DNA of 58,109 bases, from contig JAIXSO010000042.1 of assembly GCA_027484685.1 (NCBI GenBank), forward strand, positions 1 to 58,109, given 5' to 3'. A program made the translations under genes and the position numbers. Of the stretch, positions 16,635-25,554 are shown one piece after another (the stretch's first letter is position 1; each line of letters begins with the position of its first letter). This stretch comes from Bacteroidota bacterium. Its GTDB lineage: Bacteria; Bacteroidota; Bacteroidia; UKL13-3. The notes under the pieces were generated by a model. That model searched no databases. It was given only the letters and a program-made list of their open reading frames with translations, and was not told the origin of the DNA.

Positions 16635-18806
16635 TTAAGGTTTTACATAAACATTGCTAGTATTTCTGTAACCAGCTTGGTTAGTGTACCAATCGGCATA
16701 AGTTGCGCCATTTGATTGTACCCAAGTTGCAAATTTAGTGAAGGCAGTGTTTATATCAGCTCTTTCAACTGGATAGTCAAATTTAGCTGGAATATTAATT
16801 GCCCAAGGTAATCCGTTTGATTTAGTAACGTAATATCTACCAGCCGAAACACTTGAATTATCGCTGCTTGTTCCAAACAATGCAGTATTAGCTAAAGTAG
16901 TTGGTGTTTTTCCTGGTAAGTGAATTTCGTATCCACGACCAAAACCTGCTGTGTTATTCCAAATAAATGGATTATAAATTCCTAAACCAAAAGTACTTAA
17001 AGTAGGGCCGCTTGTTACGTTAAAGCTAACTGCATAATTAACTGAATCAGAAGTTGGTTCACCCATTTTTGTATTCCAGTTTTGAACAGCAGCACGGGTA
17101 TTGTTAAATAAAGTAACTACTGCTTTGGTTTGACCTGCTTCTAATGTTCCACCTGTTACACCAGTAGCGTTAGCACGGTTAATTGGAAACTCTACACCAA
17201 ATCCATTTTGGAAAACACCACCTGTAGCTAACAATGAGTAATTCGCATTTACTTGAACTACTACGTTTGAAGCATTGGTAACAATATTGTATCTGTACGA
17301 AATTACCACATCATTCATATCGTAATCGCCTTTACTTGGCCATAAGTCTTCAAATGCTAAAGTTGCTCTACCAGTTGCCGAAGGGTAATAATTGTTGAAC
17401 GCTTTGGTTGCATCGTTAGGATATGCATCGCTATTGTCAGGTACACCATCGTTATCTGTATCCGGATTTACAGGTGCTGGAGCAGTTCCATTTCCTTCAG
17501 GATTACAAGTAGTAACAGGTAAATAAATTCCACAACCTAACGCTGCACCACTACCAATTGTTCCATTATTGGTTTCAATACCATTTGCATCACAATATTG
17601 GATAAAGTTAATTACACTGCCACCACCATTAATTCTTGTATCACCAGTTACTTTGAATAATGAAGTACTTACATATCCTTTTAGAGTTCCATTAATTTGA
17701 ACATCTTTAGTTTTTAACATCGCACCATTGTACATTCCAATTTCAGAACCACCATTAATAGTAGTTTCTTCGCCTACTTTTATGTAGCTATAGTTTCTAG
17801 TATTACCATTGTTTTGGTATTTCTTTTTTACCCATAAATAACATTGGTTAATTAATAAACCAGTTCCATTTACTTGACAATCTTTATTTACAACAATAGA
17901 TGAATTGTTTGTTAAAGTAGTGTTACCATTTACATTTAAAGTTTCTCCAACTGTAATGCTTCCATTATTAGTGGTTGATGATTGATTATTTAAATTATAA
18001 TCTCCAGTAGTTGTAATAGTTCCATTATTGGTAACTGTTCCGCCTGGTGAAAATGAACTATTAACAGTTACTGTTCCCCAATTTTGGAAAGATGAACTAG
18101 AGCCATTTAAATTTAAATTGTTAAATGTAGCAGAACCTGTAGAAGTTACAATCAAAGCACAACTATTATTAACTGATGCGTTTTGAACATTTACGTTGGT
18201 TCCACAAATTCTAATAGTTCCACCATTACCATTAAATCCTACAGTAATATTGCTACCTGTAATACAAACCACATCACCATTATTAACGTTTAAGTTGGTA
18301 TTACTAGTTGTAATAGTTTGAGTGCAACCACTTGAACAATTAGGGCTACCAGTTTTACCTAAACCAGTTTTGCCAACTTGCGTTGTATAACCTAAGGCAA
18401 CTGTTACATTTTTCGAATCCAAATCAATGTATTTGTTAATTTCAGAACCATCGGGCGATACTTTTGAAACAAATACACGTTTGGTGGTATTTGCTAAATT
18501 TATTTGCGATACAAATCCTGCGTTTAAAGTAGCAGCTCCGCGAGCAATTAACTGTCCTCCAGCTAATGGATTTTCATCATAAATAGAGATAATATGAACT
18601 GCCTCTTGGAAACGAGTATCAGTAATATTGATTGTTAAATTAACATCTCTTGAGTTTTCCCATGTAAAATTAGCAGGAACAACAAGATCGTTCATGTTAC
18701 TAACATTGTTATTTACCTCTGGTGTGGCATCTTTAACAATATCTTTAGTACAAGCACCTAAGAACAAAATACTTAGTGCGGTAATTGATAAAATAGTCTT
18801 TTTCAT
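16635..18806 (-). CDS. LruC-domain lipoprotein with an Asn-rich beta-helix-like insert
   Basis: 723 residues. A lipoprotein signal ends LFLGACTKD. A ~120-residue beta-rich N-domain (FTWENSRDVNLTINITDTRF) is followed after GKTG by ~290 residues of Asn/Gly/Ser/Thr-rich short repeats (TNNGTITTTGDYNLNNQ, NGSITVGETLNVNGNTTL) that look like a right-handed beta-helix. A thrombospondin type 3-like calcium motif, DTDNDGVPDNSDAYP, precedes the C-terminal LruC domain (FEDLWPSKGDYDMNDVVISY through the end). LruC is named from a Leptospira lipoprotein and has no defined enzymatic role. A surface adhesive or carbohydrate-binding role is inference. A shorter paralog lies at 20152. Confidence 0.85.
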   Translation of the reverse strand: MKKTILSITALSILFLGACTKDIVKDATPEVNNNVSNMNDLVVPANFTWENSRDVNLTINITDTRFQEAVHIISIYDENPLAGGQLIARGAATLNAGFVSQINLANTTKRVFVSKVSPDGSEINKYIDLDSKNVTVALGYTTQVGKTGLGKTGSPNCSSGCTQTITTSNTNLNVNNGDVVCITGSNITVGFNGNGGTIRICGTNVNVQNASVNNSCALIVTSTGSATFNNLNLNGSSSSFQNWGTVTVNSSFSPGGTVTNNGTITTTGDYNLNNQSSTTNNGSITVGETLNVNGNTTLTNNSSIVVNKDCQVNGTGLLINQCYLWVKKKYQNNGNTRNYSYIKVGEETTINGGSEIGMYNGAMLKTKDVQINGTLKGYVSTSLFKVTGDTRINGGGSVINFIQYCDANGIETNNGTIGSGAALGCGIYLPVTTCNPEGNGTAPAPVNPDTDNDGVPDNSDAYPNDATKAFNNYYPSATGRATLAFEDLWPSKGDYDMNDVVISYRYNIVTNASNVVVQVNANYSLLATGGVFQNGFGVEFPINRANATGVTGGTLEAGQTKAVVTLFNNTRAAVQNWNTKMGEPTSDSVNYAVSFNVTSGPTLSTFGLGIYNPFIWNNTAGFGRGYEIHLPGKTPTTLANTALFGTSSDNSSVSAGRYYVTKSNGLPWAINIPAKFDYPVERADINTAFTKFATWVQSNGATYADWYTNQAGYRNTSNVYVKP

Positions 18807-19134
18807 TTTTGTGTTTTAGTTTAATTTATTAATAGCAACAATTAGGCTTAAATTGCAAAGTAATGATTTTTAAGTGTTTAGTTTTATACAGCTTTATAAA
18901 CATGTATCAAAATGGGACATTTTTTTCTCAAAATAGAACCTTAATATTTTTTGAGGTCTGAAAAAGATTCATTTATGATAAACGCACTGCTACATTTAGT
19001 AGCCATTCAACTCAAAATTACTTTTACACAGCTCAATTTTATGCCATAAATAATAGCGCTCACAGGCAAAACGTTGTAAAAAAAAGTTGAACTACTCGTA
19101 ATAATTAGTAATTTGCTCGCTCAATTTAATAAAT
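18807..19134. other. Divergent promoter region, LruC gene to DUF808 gene
   Basis: 328 bases without a gene between a leftward and a rightward gene. Close matches to TAnnTTTG are only partial (minus-strand TTACTTTGC near 18860). No repeat or structured RNA is evident. Confidence 0.4.
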
Positions 19135-19998
19135 ATGGCATCAGGAATTTTTGCAATTTTAGACGATATAGCAACTTTAATGGACGATGTGGCTTTAACA
19201 GCTAAAGTAGCCACCAAAAAAACAGCAGGAATTCTAGGTGATGACTTGGCTGTAAACGCTGAAAAATCTACAGGTTTTGTCTCTTCGCGTGAGATTCCAG
19301 TACTATGGGCAATTACCAAAGGTTCGTTTATTAATAAATTAATTATAGTGCCAATAGCCTTGGTTTTAAATTTATTTTTACCAGAAGCTATTAAAATTAT
19401 ACTTCTTTTAGGTGGATTTTATTTGGCATTTGAAGGAGTTGAAAAAATGGTTGAATATTTTTTTCATACAAACCAAGTATCAGATACTACCACTACAGAG
19501 CCTGTAAACGATGGGTTAGATTTAGAGAAAGTAAAAATAAAATCAGCCATTACTACAGATTTTATACTTTCGGTAGAAATTGTAATTATAGCATTAAGTA
19601 CAGTTTTAGACAAGAACATTACCATGCAAATATTAACTGTTTCAGTTGTTTCTATTTTAGCCACAGTTGGGGTTTATGGACTTGTTGGTTTGATTGTAAG
19701 AATGGATGATGTAGGTTATAGTTTAATAAAAAAGTCAAATCAAAAAGGAATTTTAAATTCAGTAGGCATTATTTTAGTTAAAACATTACCTCTTATTATC
19801 AAATTTTTTACGGTGGTTGGTACCATAGCTTTGATTATGGTTTCGGGTGGAATTTTTGCACACAATATTGATTATTTGCATCATGTTTTACCTCAGTGGC
19901 CTGATTTGCTTAAAGAATTATGTTATGGCATTGTTGGTGGATTTATTGCCTTATTTTTGGTTCACATTGCCAAATTAGTTATTCGTTTAATTAAATAG
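19135..19998 (+). CDS. DUF808-family inner membrane protein
   Basis: 287 residues. The N-terminus MASGIFAILDDIATLMDDVA followed by LTAKVATKKTAGILGDDLAV is diagnostic of the DUF808 (YedI-like) family. At least five hydrophobic helices follow, including LIIVPIALVLNLFLPEAI and ILLLGGFYLAFEGVEKMV. Family length is about 290-320, so it is essentially complete. Function is unknown. It lies alone between two LruC lipoprotein genes on the opposite strand, which may be coincidental. Confidence 0.9.
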   Translation: MASGIFAILDDIATLMDDVALTAKVATKKTAGILGDDLAVNAEKSTGFVSSREIPVLWAITKGSFINKLIIVPIALVLNLFLPEAIKIILLLGGFYLAFEGVEKMVEYFFHTNQVSDTTTTEPVNDGLDLEKVKIKSAITTDFILSVEIVIIALSTVLDKNITMQILTVSVVSILATVGVYGLVGLIVRMDDVGYSLIKKSNQKGILNSVGIILVKTLPLIIKFFTVVGTIALIMVSGGIFAHNIDYLHHVLPQWPDLLKELCYGIVGGFIALFLVHIAKLVIRLIK

Positions 19999-20151
19999 TT
20001 GGACAATAGAAGGCAAAGCTATATTTAAATTTTACAACTTTATAGTCTTGAACTGTTATCCGTAAAATTACCTACAGATGAAAGCCGTTTAACCTTAAGT
20101 TTTATGAAATTTTATCTCCAATTTTTATACCCAATTTTTTATATTGAAAAA

Positions 20152-21438
20152 CTAAGGTTTTATAAAAATTTTATCGTTATTTCTGTAACCACTTTTGTTT
20201 AAATACCAATCGTTGCTTTGCACTCCACACGATTGCACCCAATCGTTAAACTTCAAATAAGCCTCGTTTATTTTACTTTTTTCTTTTGGGTAATTAAAAG
20301 GAGCCGGAATATTTAAAGCCCAAGGCATTTCGTTGGTTTTTGATACATAATACCTACCAAAGGTTAAGCTTGAATTATCTAAATGGGTTCCAAATAAATT
20401 TACATTGGCTAAATTAGTTGGTAAATTATTGGGTAAATGCACCTCATAACCTCTACCAAAACCATTGGTATTATTCCAAATAAATGGATTATAAGCACTC
20501 AAACCAAAATCGGCTAATAGCGGACCATTTGTTACATTAAAACTTACATTGTAATTAATAGAATCAGAAATGGCCTGCGTGGTTACTGTATTATAAGTTT
20601 CCATTTCGTTACGCATATTGTTAAATAAAATAATAACTGCTTTGCTTTGTCCACTTTCTAATCCAGCACCCGATAGCTCATTTACTTGACTTCTACTTAT
20701 TGGAAACTCCACTCCAAAACCGTTTTTAAATGAACCTCCGGTTGCCAATAATGTATAATTGGCCAAAACTTGCACTACCCTATTGCTTGCATTGGTTACA
20801 ATATTGTATTTATATCCAATTACCACATCGTTCATATCGTAATCGCCAAGCGATGGCCATAAATCTTCAAAAGCCAAAGTGGCTTTGCTATTTTCAAAAG
20901 GATAATAATTATTGTAAGCCTTAGTCGAGTCATATGGATATTGATCAACCGAATCAGGCACCAAATCTTTATCAGTATCTATTTGCGGAGGAATAATATT
21001 TCCAGTTTTACCTAAACTAGCATTGGCATTGTTAAATTTAACCGTTATCATGCTATTATTCAAAGCCACTTCTTGATTATAAATTCCTACTCCAGGAACT
21101 ATTTCTTGTATAAAAACTTTATCGTAAATATTGGCTAACGAAAATTGCGTTTCGAAATTATTAGTAGCCGAAGCAGTTCCGCAAGTAATGAGTTTTCCTT
21201 CAAATTTTGGATTTTGGGTGTACACAGCAATAACGTGCTTTTCGGTATTGGTTTTAAATGTAGTAATACCCACATTTAACTTTACCGTTTTTGAATTTTC
21301 CCAACCAAAATTAATAGGGGGAACGCCATAACCTCCATTATTGGTGGTTCCATCTTTAGGCATCAGTTTTGGCTCTTTTAAACACGATATGGCAAAACCA
21401 ATTACAATAACAGCTAAAATTATCTTTAATAGTCTCAT
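20152..21438 (-). CDS. LruC-domain lipoprotein, short paralog
   Basis: 428 residues from the ATG at 21438; a longer reading would place extra residues before a normal lipoprotein signal (MRLLKIILAVIVIGFAISC). The N-domain (NFGWENSKTVKLNVGITTF) and the C-terminal LruC domain (FEDLWPSLGDYDMNDVVIGY) align along the protein at 16635. The beta-helix-like middle is missing: after LGKTGN it goes straight to the calcium-binding type motif DTDKDLVPDSVDQYP. The two genes point the same way, separated by the DUF808 gene, and are probably an old local duplication. Confidence 0.85.
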   Translation of the reverse strand: MRLLKIILAVIVIGFAISCLKEPKLMPKDGTTNNGGYGVPPINFGWENSKTVKLNVGITTFKTNTEKHVIAVYTQNPKFEGKLITCGTASATNNFETQFSLANIYDKVFIQEIVPGVGIYNQEVALNNSMITVKFNNANASLGKTGNIIPPQIDTDKDLVPDSVDQYPYDSTKAYNNYYPFENSKATLAFEDLWPSLGDYDMNDVVIGYKYNIVTNASNRVVQVLANYTLLATGGSFKNGFGVEFPISRSQVNELSGAGLESGQSKAVIILFNNMRNEMETYNTVTTQAISDSINYNVSFNVTNGPLLADFGLSAYNPFIWNNTNGFGRGYEVHLPNNLPTNLANVNLFGTHLDNSSLTFGRYYVSKTNEMPWALNIPAPFNYPKEKSKINEAYLKFNDWVQSCGVQSNDWYLNKSGYRNNDKIFIKP

Positions 21439-21766
21439 AGTTATAAAACTCAAAAGCATATACTATTCCACAATATACAAATCATTATTTTACAGCATAT
21501 TATAAAAAGCAAATTCTTAAAAATAGGCTCAAAATGGGATTTATTTAACCAATTTAAGCCTAACCTATAATTATTTCATATTATAAATCAATTTGCTAAA
21601 AATGGTAAAATGCAATTAAAAGTAAGCTCTAAACCATCAGTATTTATTGACCTTGAGAGTCTTATTTAAATTTAGTCTAAATACTTGCTTTTGATTTTAA
21701 TCAGCTACACCTTTACTCACGCTTCGGTTACATTCGCAGTCATAAATAAATTTACGATAACAAAAA
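21439..21766. other. Upstream region of the sdh operon
   Basis: 328 bases between the short LruC gene (leftward) and sdhC (rightward). I see no gene or repeat. No convincing TAnnTTTG element could be fixed by eye, although CTTTTG occurs near 21688. Promoters for both flanking genes are expected here. Confidence 0.4.
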
Positions 21767-22543
21767 ATGAATTGGATTACTAAAATGTTTAGCTCTTCGC
21801 TAGGTCAAAAATTAATCATGGCACTTACAGGATTGTTCTTATGCTCATTCCTGATAATACACATGGTAGGAAATTTACAGTTATTTAAACACGATGCTGG
21901 ATTAGCTTTTAATAAATACGCTGTATTTATGACAACAAATCCGTTAATTAAAACCACATCTTATTTATTGTATGCTGCTATTTTGTTTCATGCGTTTAAA
22001 GGTATTGCTTTGGTTTTCCAAAACAAAAAAGCTCGTCCGGTTAAATACCAAGCTTTTGATGGCAAAGCTAACAGCCATTGGAGCAGCCGTAATATGGGCA
22101 TTTTAGGAACTATTATTTTAGTTTTTATTGCAGTTCACATGAGTAATTTTTGGTGGCAGTATAAATTTGGAACTGTACCATATACCCGTTACACAGAAAA
22201 TATCCAAACAGGAGAAATTCAATCAGACTACATGCCTGACAATTTTACCATGAACTCAAAAATGGAAGAGCAAAGCGAAGGTTTAATGAAAGTAACTATT
22301 GTAAAAGACTTATTCCGCTCAGTAGAATTAGGGTTTAAAGAAATATGGTTAGTAGCTTTATACATTATAGCTATGGCTGCATTATCGTTCCATTTATACC
22401 ATGGTTTTAAATCGGCTTTTCAAACTATGGGTTTAAATCATAAAAAATATAATGGTGCTATAAACTTTATTGGAATTGGCGTGTTTGCTATATTAATTCC
22501 GATTGGATTTGCAGCAATGCCACTTTACTTTTTTATCAAATAA
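21767..22543 (+). CDS. sdhC: Succinate dehydrogenase cytochrome b558 subunit
   Basis: 258 residues, matching the single large dihaem membrane subunit of Bacteroidota/epsilon-type succinate:quinone reductases. Five membrane helices are visible: ~15-35 (LIMALTGLFLCSFLIIHMVG), ~63-83 (SYLLYAAILFHAFKGIALV), ~112-130 (ILGTIILVFIAVHMSNFWW), ~190-210 (IWLVALYIIAMAALSFHLYH) and ~232-256. Several helix histidines (IIHMVG, LFHAFKG, FIAVHM, FHLYHG) are candidate haem ligands. It is the first gene of sdhCAB, with no separate SdhD. Confidence 0.93.
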   Translation: MNWITKMFSSSLGQKLIMALTGLFLCSFLIIHMVGNLQLFKHDAGLAFNKYAVFMTTNPLIKTTSYLLYAAILFHAFKGIALVFQNKKARPVKYQAFDGKANSHWSSRNMGILGTIILVFIAVHMSNFWWQYKFGTVPYTRYTENIQTGEIQSDYMPDNFTMNSKMEEQSEGLMKVTIVKDLFRSVELGFKEIWLVALYIIAMAALSFHLYHGFKSAFQTMGLNHKKYNGAINFIGIGVFAILIPIGFAAMPLYFFIK

Positions 22544-22577
22544 TTAAATAAACATTTACCGTTAATAATATATAAAG

Positions 22578-24575
22578 ATGTTAGATTCAAAAATTCCTCA
22601 AGGCCCAATAGAATCAAAATGGACAAAGTACAAATCTACAGTTCCATTGGTAAATCCTGCTAACAAACGTAGTTTAGAAATTATAGTTGTTGGAACAGGT
22701 TTGGCAGGTGCTTCGGCTGCTGCTACACTAGCCGAGTTAGGTTATAAAGTTAAAGCTTTTTGTTTTCAAGATTCTCCTCGTAGAGCACACTCTATTGCTG
22801 CTCAAGGAGGTATAAATGCTGCTAAAAATTATCAAAATGATGGTGACTCGGTTTACCGTTTATTTTACGATACCATTAAAGGTGGCGATTACCGTGCGCG
22901 CGAAGCAAACGTTCATCGTTTAGCTGAAGTAAGTGGTAATATTATTGACCAATCTGTTGCAAGTGGTGTACCTTTTGCCCGCGAATACGGAGGGTTGTTA
23001 AGTAACCGTTCGTTTGGTGGAACTCAAGTACAACGTACTTTTTATGCTGCTGGTCAAACTGGTCAACAGTTATTGTTAGGTGCTTACTCTGGTTTACAAC
23101 GCCAAGTTGGTTTAGGTAACGTACGTTTATTCTCACGTCACGAAATGTTAGATGTGGTTAATATTGATGGCAAATGCCGCGGTATTATAGCTCGCGATTT
23201 GGTTTCGGGTAAATTAGAGCGCCACTTTGGACATGCAGTATTATTATGTACTGGTGGATACGGTAACGTATTTTTCCTTTCAACCAATGCAATGGGAAGT
23301 AACGTAACTGCGGCTTGGAAAGCACATAAAAAAGGTGCATTCTTTGGCAATCCTTGTTATACCCAAATTCACCCAACTTGTATTCCAGTTTCGGGCGATC
23401 ACCAATCAAAATTAACTTTGATGAGTGAATCATTACGTAACGATGGTCGTATTTGGGTTCCAAAACGCAAAGAAGATGCAGCTGCTATTCGCGAAGGAAA
23501 ATTAAATCCTAACGATTTAAAAGAAGAAGACAGAGATTACTATTTAGAAAGACGCTACCCTGCATTTGGTAATTTAGTACCTCGCGATGTGGCTTCACGT
23601 GCTGCTAAAGAACGTTGTGATGCTGGTTTCGGTGTTAATAAAACAGGCGAAGCCGTTTATTTAGATTTTGCTTTTAACATGAAGTATAAATATGGTAAAC
23701 AAGTAGCTACTTTAAAACATATTTCAAATCCAACCGAAGAGCAATTAACTGCATTTGGCCACGAAGTAATCAAAGAAAAATATGGTAACTTGTTTGACAT
23801 GTACAAACAAATTACTGGTGTTGATCCATATAAAAATCCAATGATGATTTACCCTGCGGTACATTATACCATGGGTGGTTTATGGGTTGATTATAACTTA
23901 ATGACAACCGTTCCAGGTTTATACGCTTTAGGTGAAGCTAATTTCTCTGACCACGGTGCTAACCGTTTAGGAGCATCGGCTTTAATGCAAGGTTTGGCTG
24001 ATGGTTACTTTGTAATTCCTTACACTATTGGTGCTTATTTAGCCAACGAAATTAGTGTAAAACCTATTTCAACAGATCATGAAGCATTTGTAAAAGCAGA
24101 AAACGAAGTTAGCGATAGATTGAACAAATTATTAGCTATTAAAGGAACCAAACCTGTAGATTATTTCCACAAACGTTTAGGTAAAATTATGTGGGATAAA
24201 TGCGGTATGGCTCGTAATGTGGAAGGTTTAACTTGGGCTATTTCTGAAATTCAAAAAATTAGAGAAGAGTTTTGGAAAGATGTGCGTGTACCTGGCGATG
24301 CTAATGAGTTTAATCCTGAATTAGAAAAAGCAGGTCGTGTTGCAGATTTTATTGAATTAGGCGAACTAATGTGTAAAGATGCTTTAGAACGTAACGAAAG
24401 CTGTGGAGGTCACTTCCGCGAAGATCACCAAACAGAAGAAGGTGAAGCATTGCGCGATGATGAAAACTTTAAACATGTAGCTGCTTGGCAGTTCAATGAA
24501 GTTGGCAACTGGTCGTTACACAAAGAAGATTTAGTTTACGAAAACATAAAAATTGCACAACGTAGCTATAAATAA
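22578..24575 (+). CDS. sdhA: Succinate dehydrogenase flavoprotein subunit
   Basis: 665 residues, the long Bacteroidota form. The FAD-binding motif [20 protein letters not shown] is followed by the covalent-FAD segment [17 protein letters not shown], substrate-site blocks ([21 protein letters not shown]) and [20 protein letters not shown]. It oxidises succinate to fumarate, or the reverse, in the TCA cycle and respiratory chain. It lies 34 bases after sdhC and 77 bases before sdhB. Confidence 0.97.
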   Translation: MLDSKIPQGPIESKWTKYKSTVPLVNPANKRSLEIIVVGTGLAGASAAATLAELGYKVKAFCFQDSPRRAHSIAAQGGINAAKNYQNDGDSVYRLFYDTIKGGDYRAREANVHRLAEVSGNIIDQSVASGVPFAREYGGLLSNRSFGGTQVQRTFYAAGQTGQQLLLGAYSGLQRQVGLGNVRLFSRHEMLDVVNIDGKCRGIIARDLVSGKLERHFGHAVLLCTGGYGNVFFLSTNAMGSNVTAAWKAHKKGAFFGNPCYTQIHPTCIPVSGDHQSKLTLMSESLRNDGRIWVPKRKEDAAAIREGKLNPNDLKEEDRDYYLERRYPAFGNLVPRDVASRAAKERCDAGFGVNKTGEAVYLDFAFNMKYKYGKQVATLKHISNPTEEQLTAFGHEVIKEKYGNLFDMYKQITGVDPYKNPMMIYPAVHYTMGGLWVDYNLMTTVPGLYALGEANFSDHGANRLGASALMQGLADGYFVIPYTIGAYLANEISVKPISTDHEAFVKAENEVSDRLNKLLAIKGTKPVDYFHKRLGKIMWDKCGMARNVEGLTWAISEIQKIREEFWKDVRVPGDANEFNPELEKAGRVADFIELGELMCKDALERNESCGGHFREDHQTEEGEALRDDENFKHVAAWQFNEVGNWSLHKEDLVYENIKIAQRSYK

Positions 24576-24652
24576 AAGTTAATAAGTTAAAAGGTTAGCA
24601 GTTTATTTAGATAAACCAATAACCATATAATCAACCAATAAAATTAAATAAA

Positions 24653-25420
24653 ATGAGCGGAAATATGAATATCAACTTAAAAGTTTGGCGCCAAAAAAAC
24701 GGCAAAAGCCAAGGTAAATTAGTTGATTACAAAGTAGAAGGTGTATCGCCTGATATGTCATTCCTTGAAATGTTTGACGTGTTAAATGATAGATTAGTAA
24801 GCGAAGGTAAAGATGAGCCTATAGCTTTTGATCACGATTGTAGAGAAGGAATTTGTGGTATGTGTAGTATGTACATCAATGGTCGTCCGCATGGACCAAA
24901 CCAAGGTGTAACTACTTGCCAATTACACATGCGTAGCTTCAAAGATGGTGATACCATAGTGGTAGAACCATGGAGAGCTGCAGCATTTCCTGTTATAAAA
25001 GATTTAGCTGTTGATAGATCAGCATTTGATAGAATTATTGCATCAGGAGGTTTTATTTCGGTAAATACTGGTAACGCGCAAGATGCTAATAGCTTGCCAA
25101 TTCCAAAAGACAATGCAGACGAGGCATTTGCTGCTGCTGCTTGTATTGGTTGTGGAGCGTGCGTAGCTGCTTGTAAAAATTCAAGTGCTATGTTATTTGT
25201 TTCGGCTAAAGTTTCACAATTGGCCTTATTGCCTCAAGGCGACCCTGAAAGAAATACACGTGTATTAAATATGGTTGCTCAAATGGATACAGAAGGATTT
25301 GGTGCTTGTACCAATACTGGTGCTTGCTCGGCTGAATGTCCTAAAGAAATTTCTTTAACCAATATTGCTCGCTTAAACCGTGAGTATTTTGCTGCACAAT
25401 TAGGTTCAGACAGAAGCTAA
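24653..25420 (+). CDS. sdhB: Succinate dehydrogenase iron-sulfur subunit
   Basis: 255 residues. The [2Fe-2S] ligands lie in [12 protein letters not shown] and TTCQLHM. The [4Fe-4S] and [3Fe-4S] ligands lie in [15 protein letters not shown] and [15 protein letters not shown]. The subunit carries electrons from the flavin of SdhA to the haems and quinone of SdhC. It is the last gene of the operon and is followed at once by a strong terminator. Confidence 0.97.
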   Translation: MSGNMNINLKVWRQKNGKSQGKLVDYKVEGVSPDMSFLEMFDVLNDRLVSEGKDEPIAFDHDCREGICGMCSMYINGRPHGPNQGVTTCQLHMRSFKDGDTIVVEPWRAAAFPVIKDLAVDRSAFDRIIASGGFISVNTGNAQDANSLPIPKDNADEAFAAAACIGCGACVAACKNSSAMLFVSAKVSQLALLPQGDPERNTRVLNMVAQMDTEGFGACTNTGACSAECPKEISLTNIARLNREYFAAQLGSDRS

Positions 25421-25440
25421 TTTTAAAGCAAAATTTACCT

Positions 25441-25486
25441 AAAAATCCATTAACAGTAAAATTACTGTTAATGGATTTTTTTATTT
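25441..25486 (+). terminator. sdhCAB terminator
   Basis: A perfect 19-base stem (25441-25459 and 25462-25480, core CCATTAACAGTAA) with a two-base loop is followed by a T run. It lies 20 bases after the sdhB stop. Confidence 0.9.
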
Positions 25487-25554
25487 TTATAATATGCAAC
25501 AAAAAGTACTAATTTGCTGTCATTAATTTAGTAGTAATAAACCATACTATAATC

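Noticed and set aside
25441-25486. An operator for the gene at 25555
   Set aside because: A perfect stem followed by a T run right after sdhB is better explained as a terminator.
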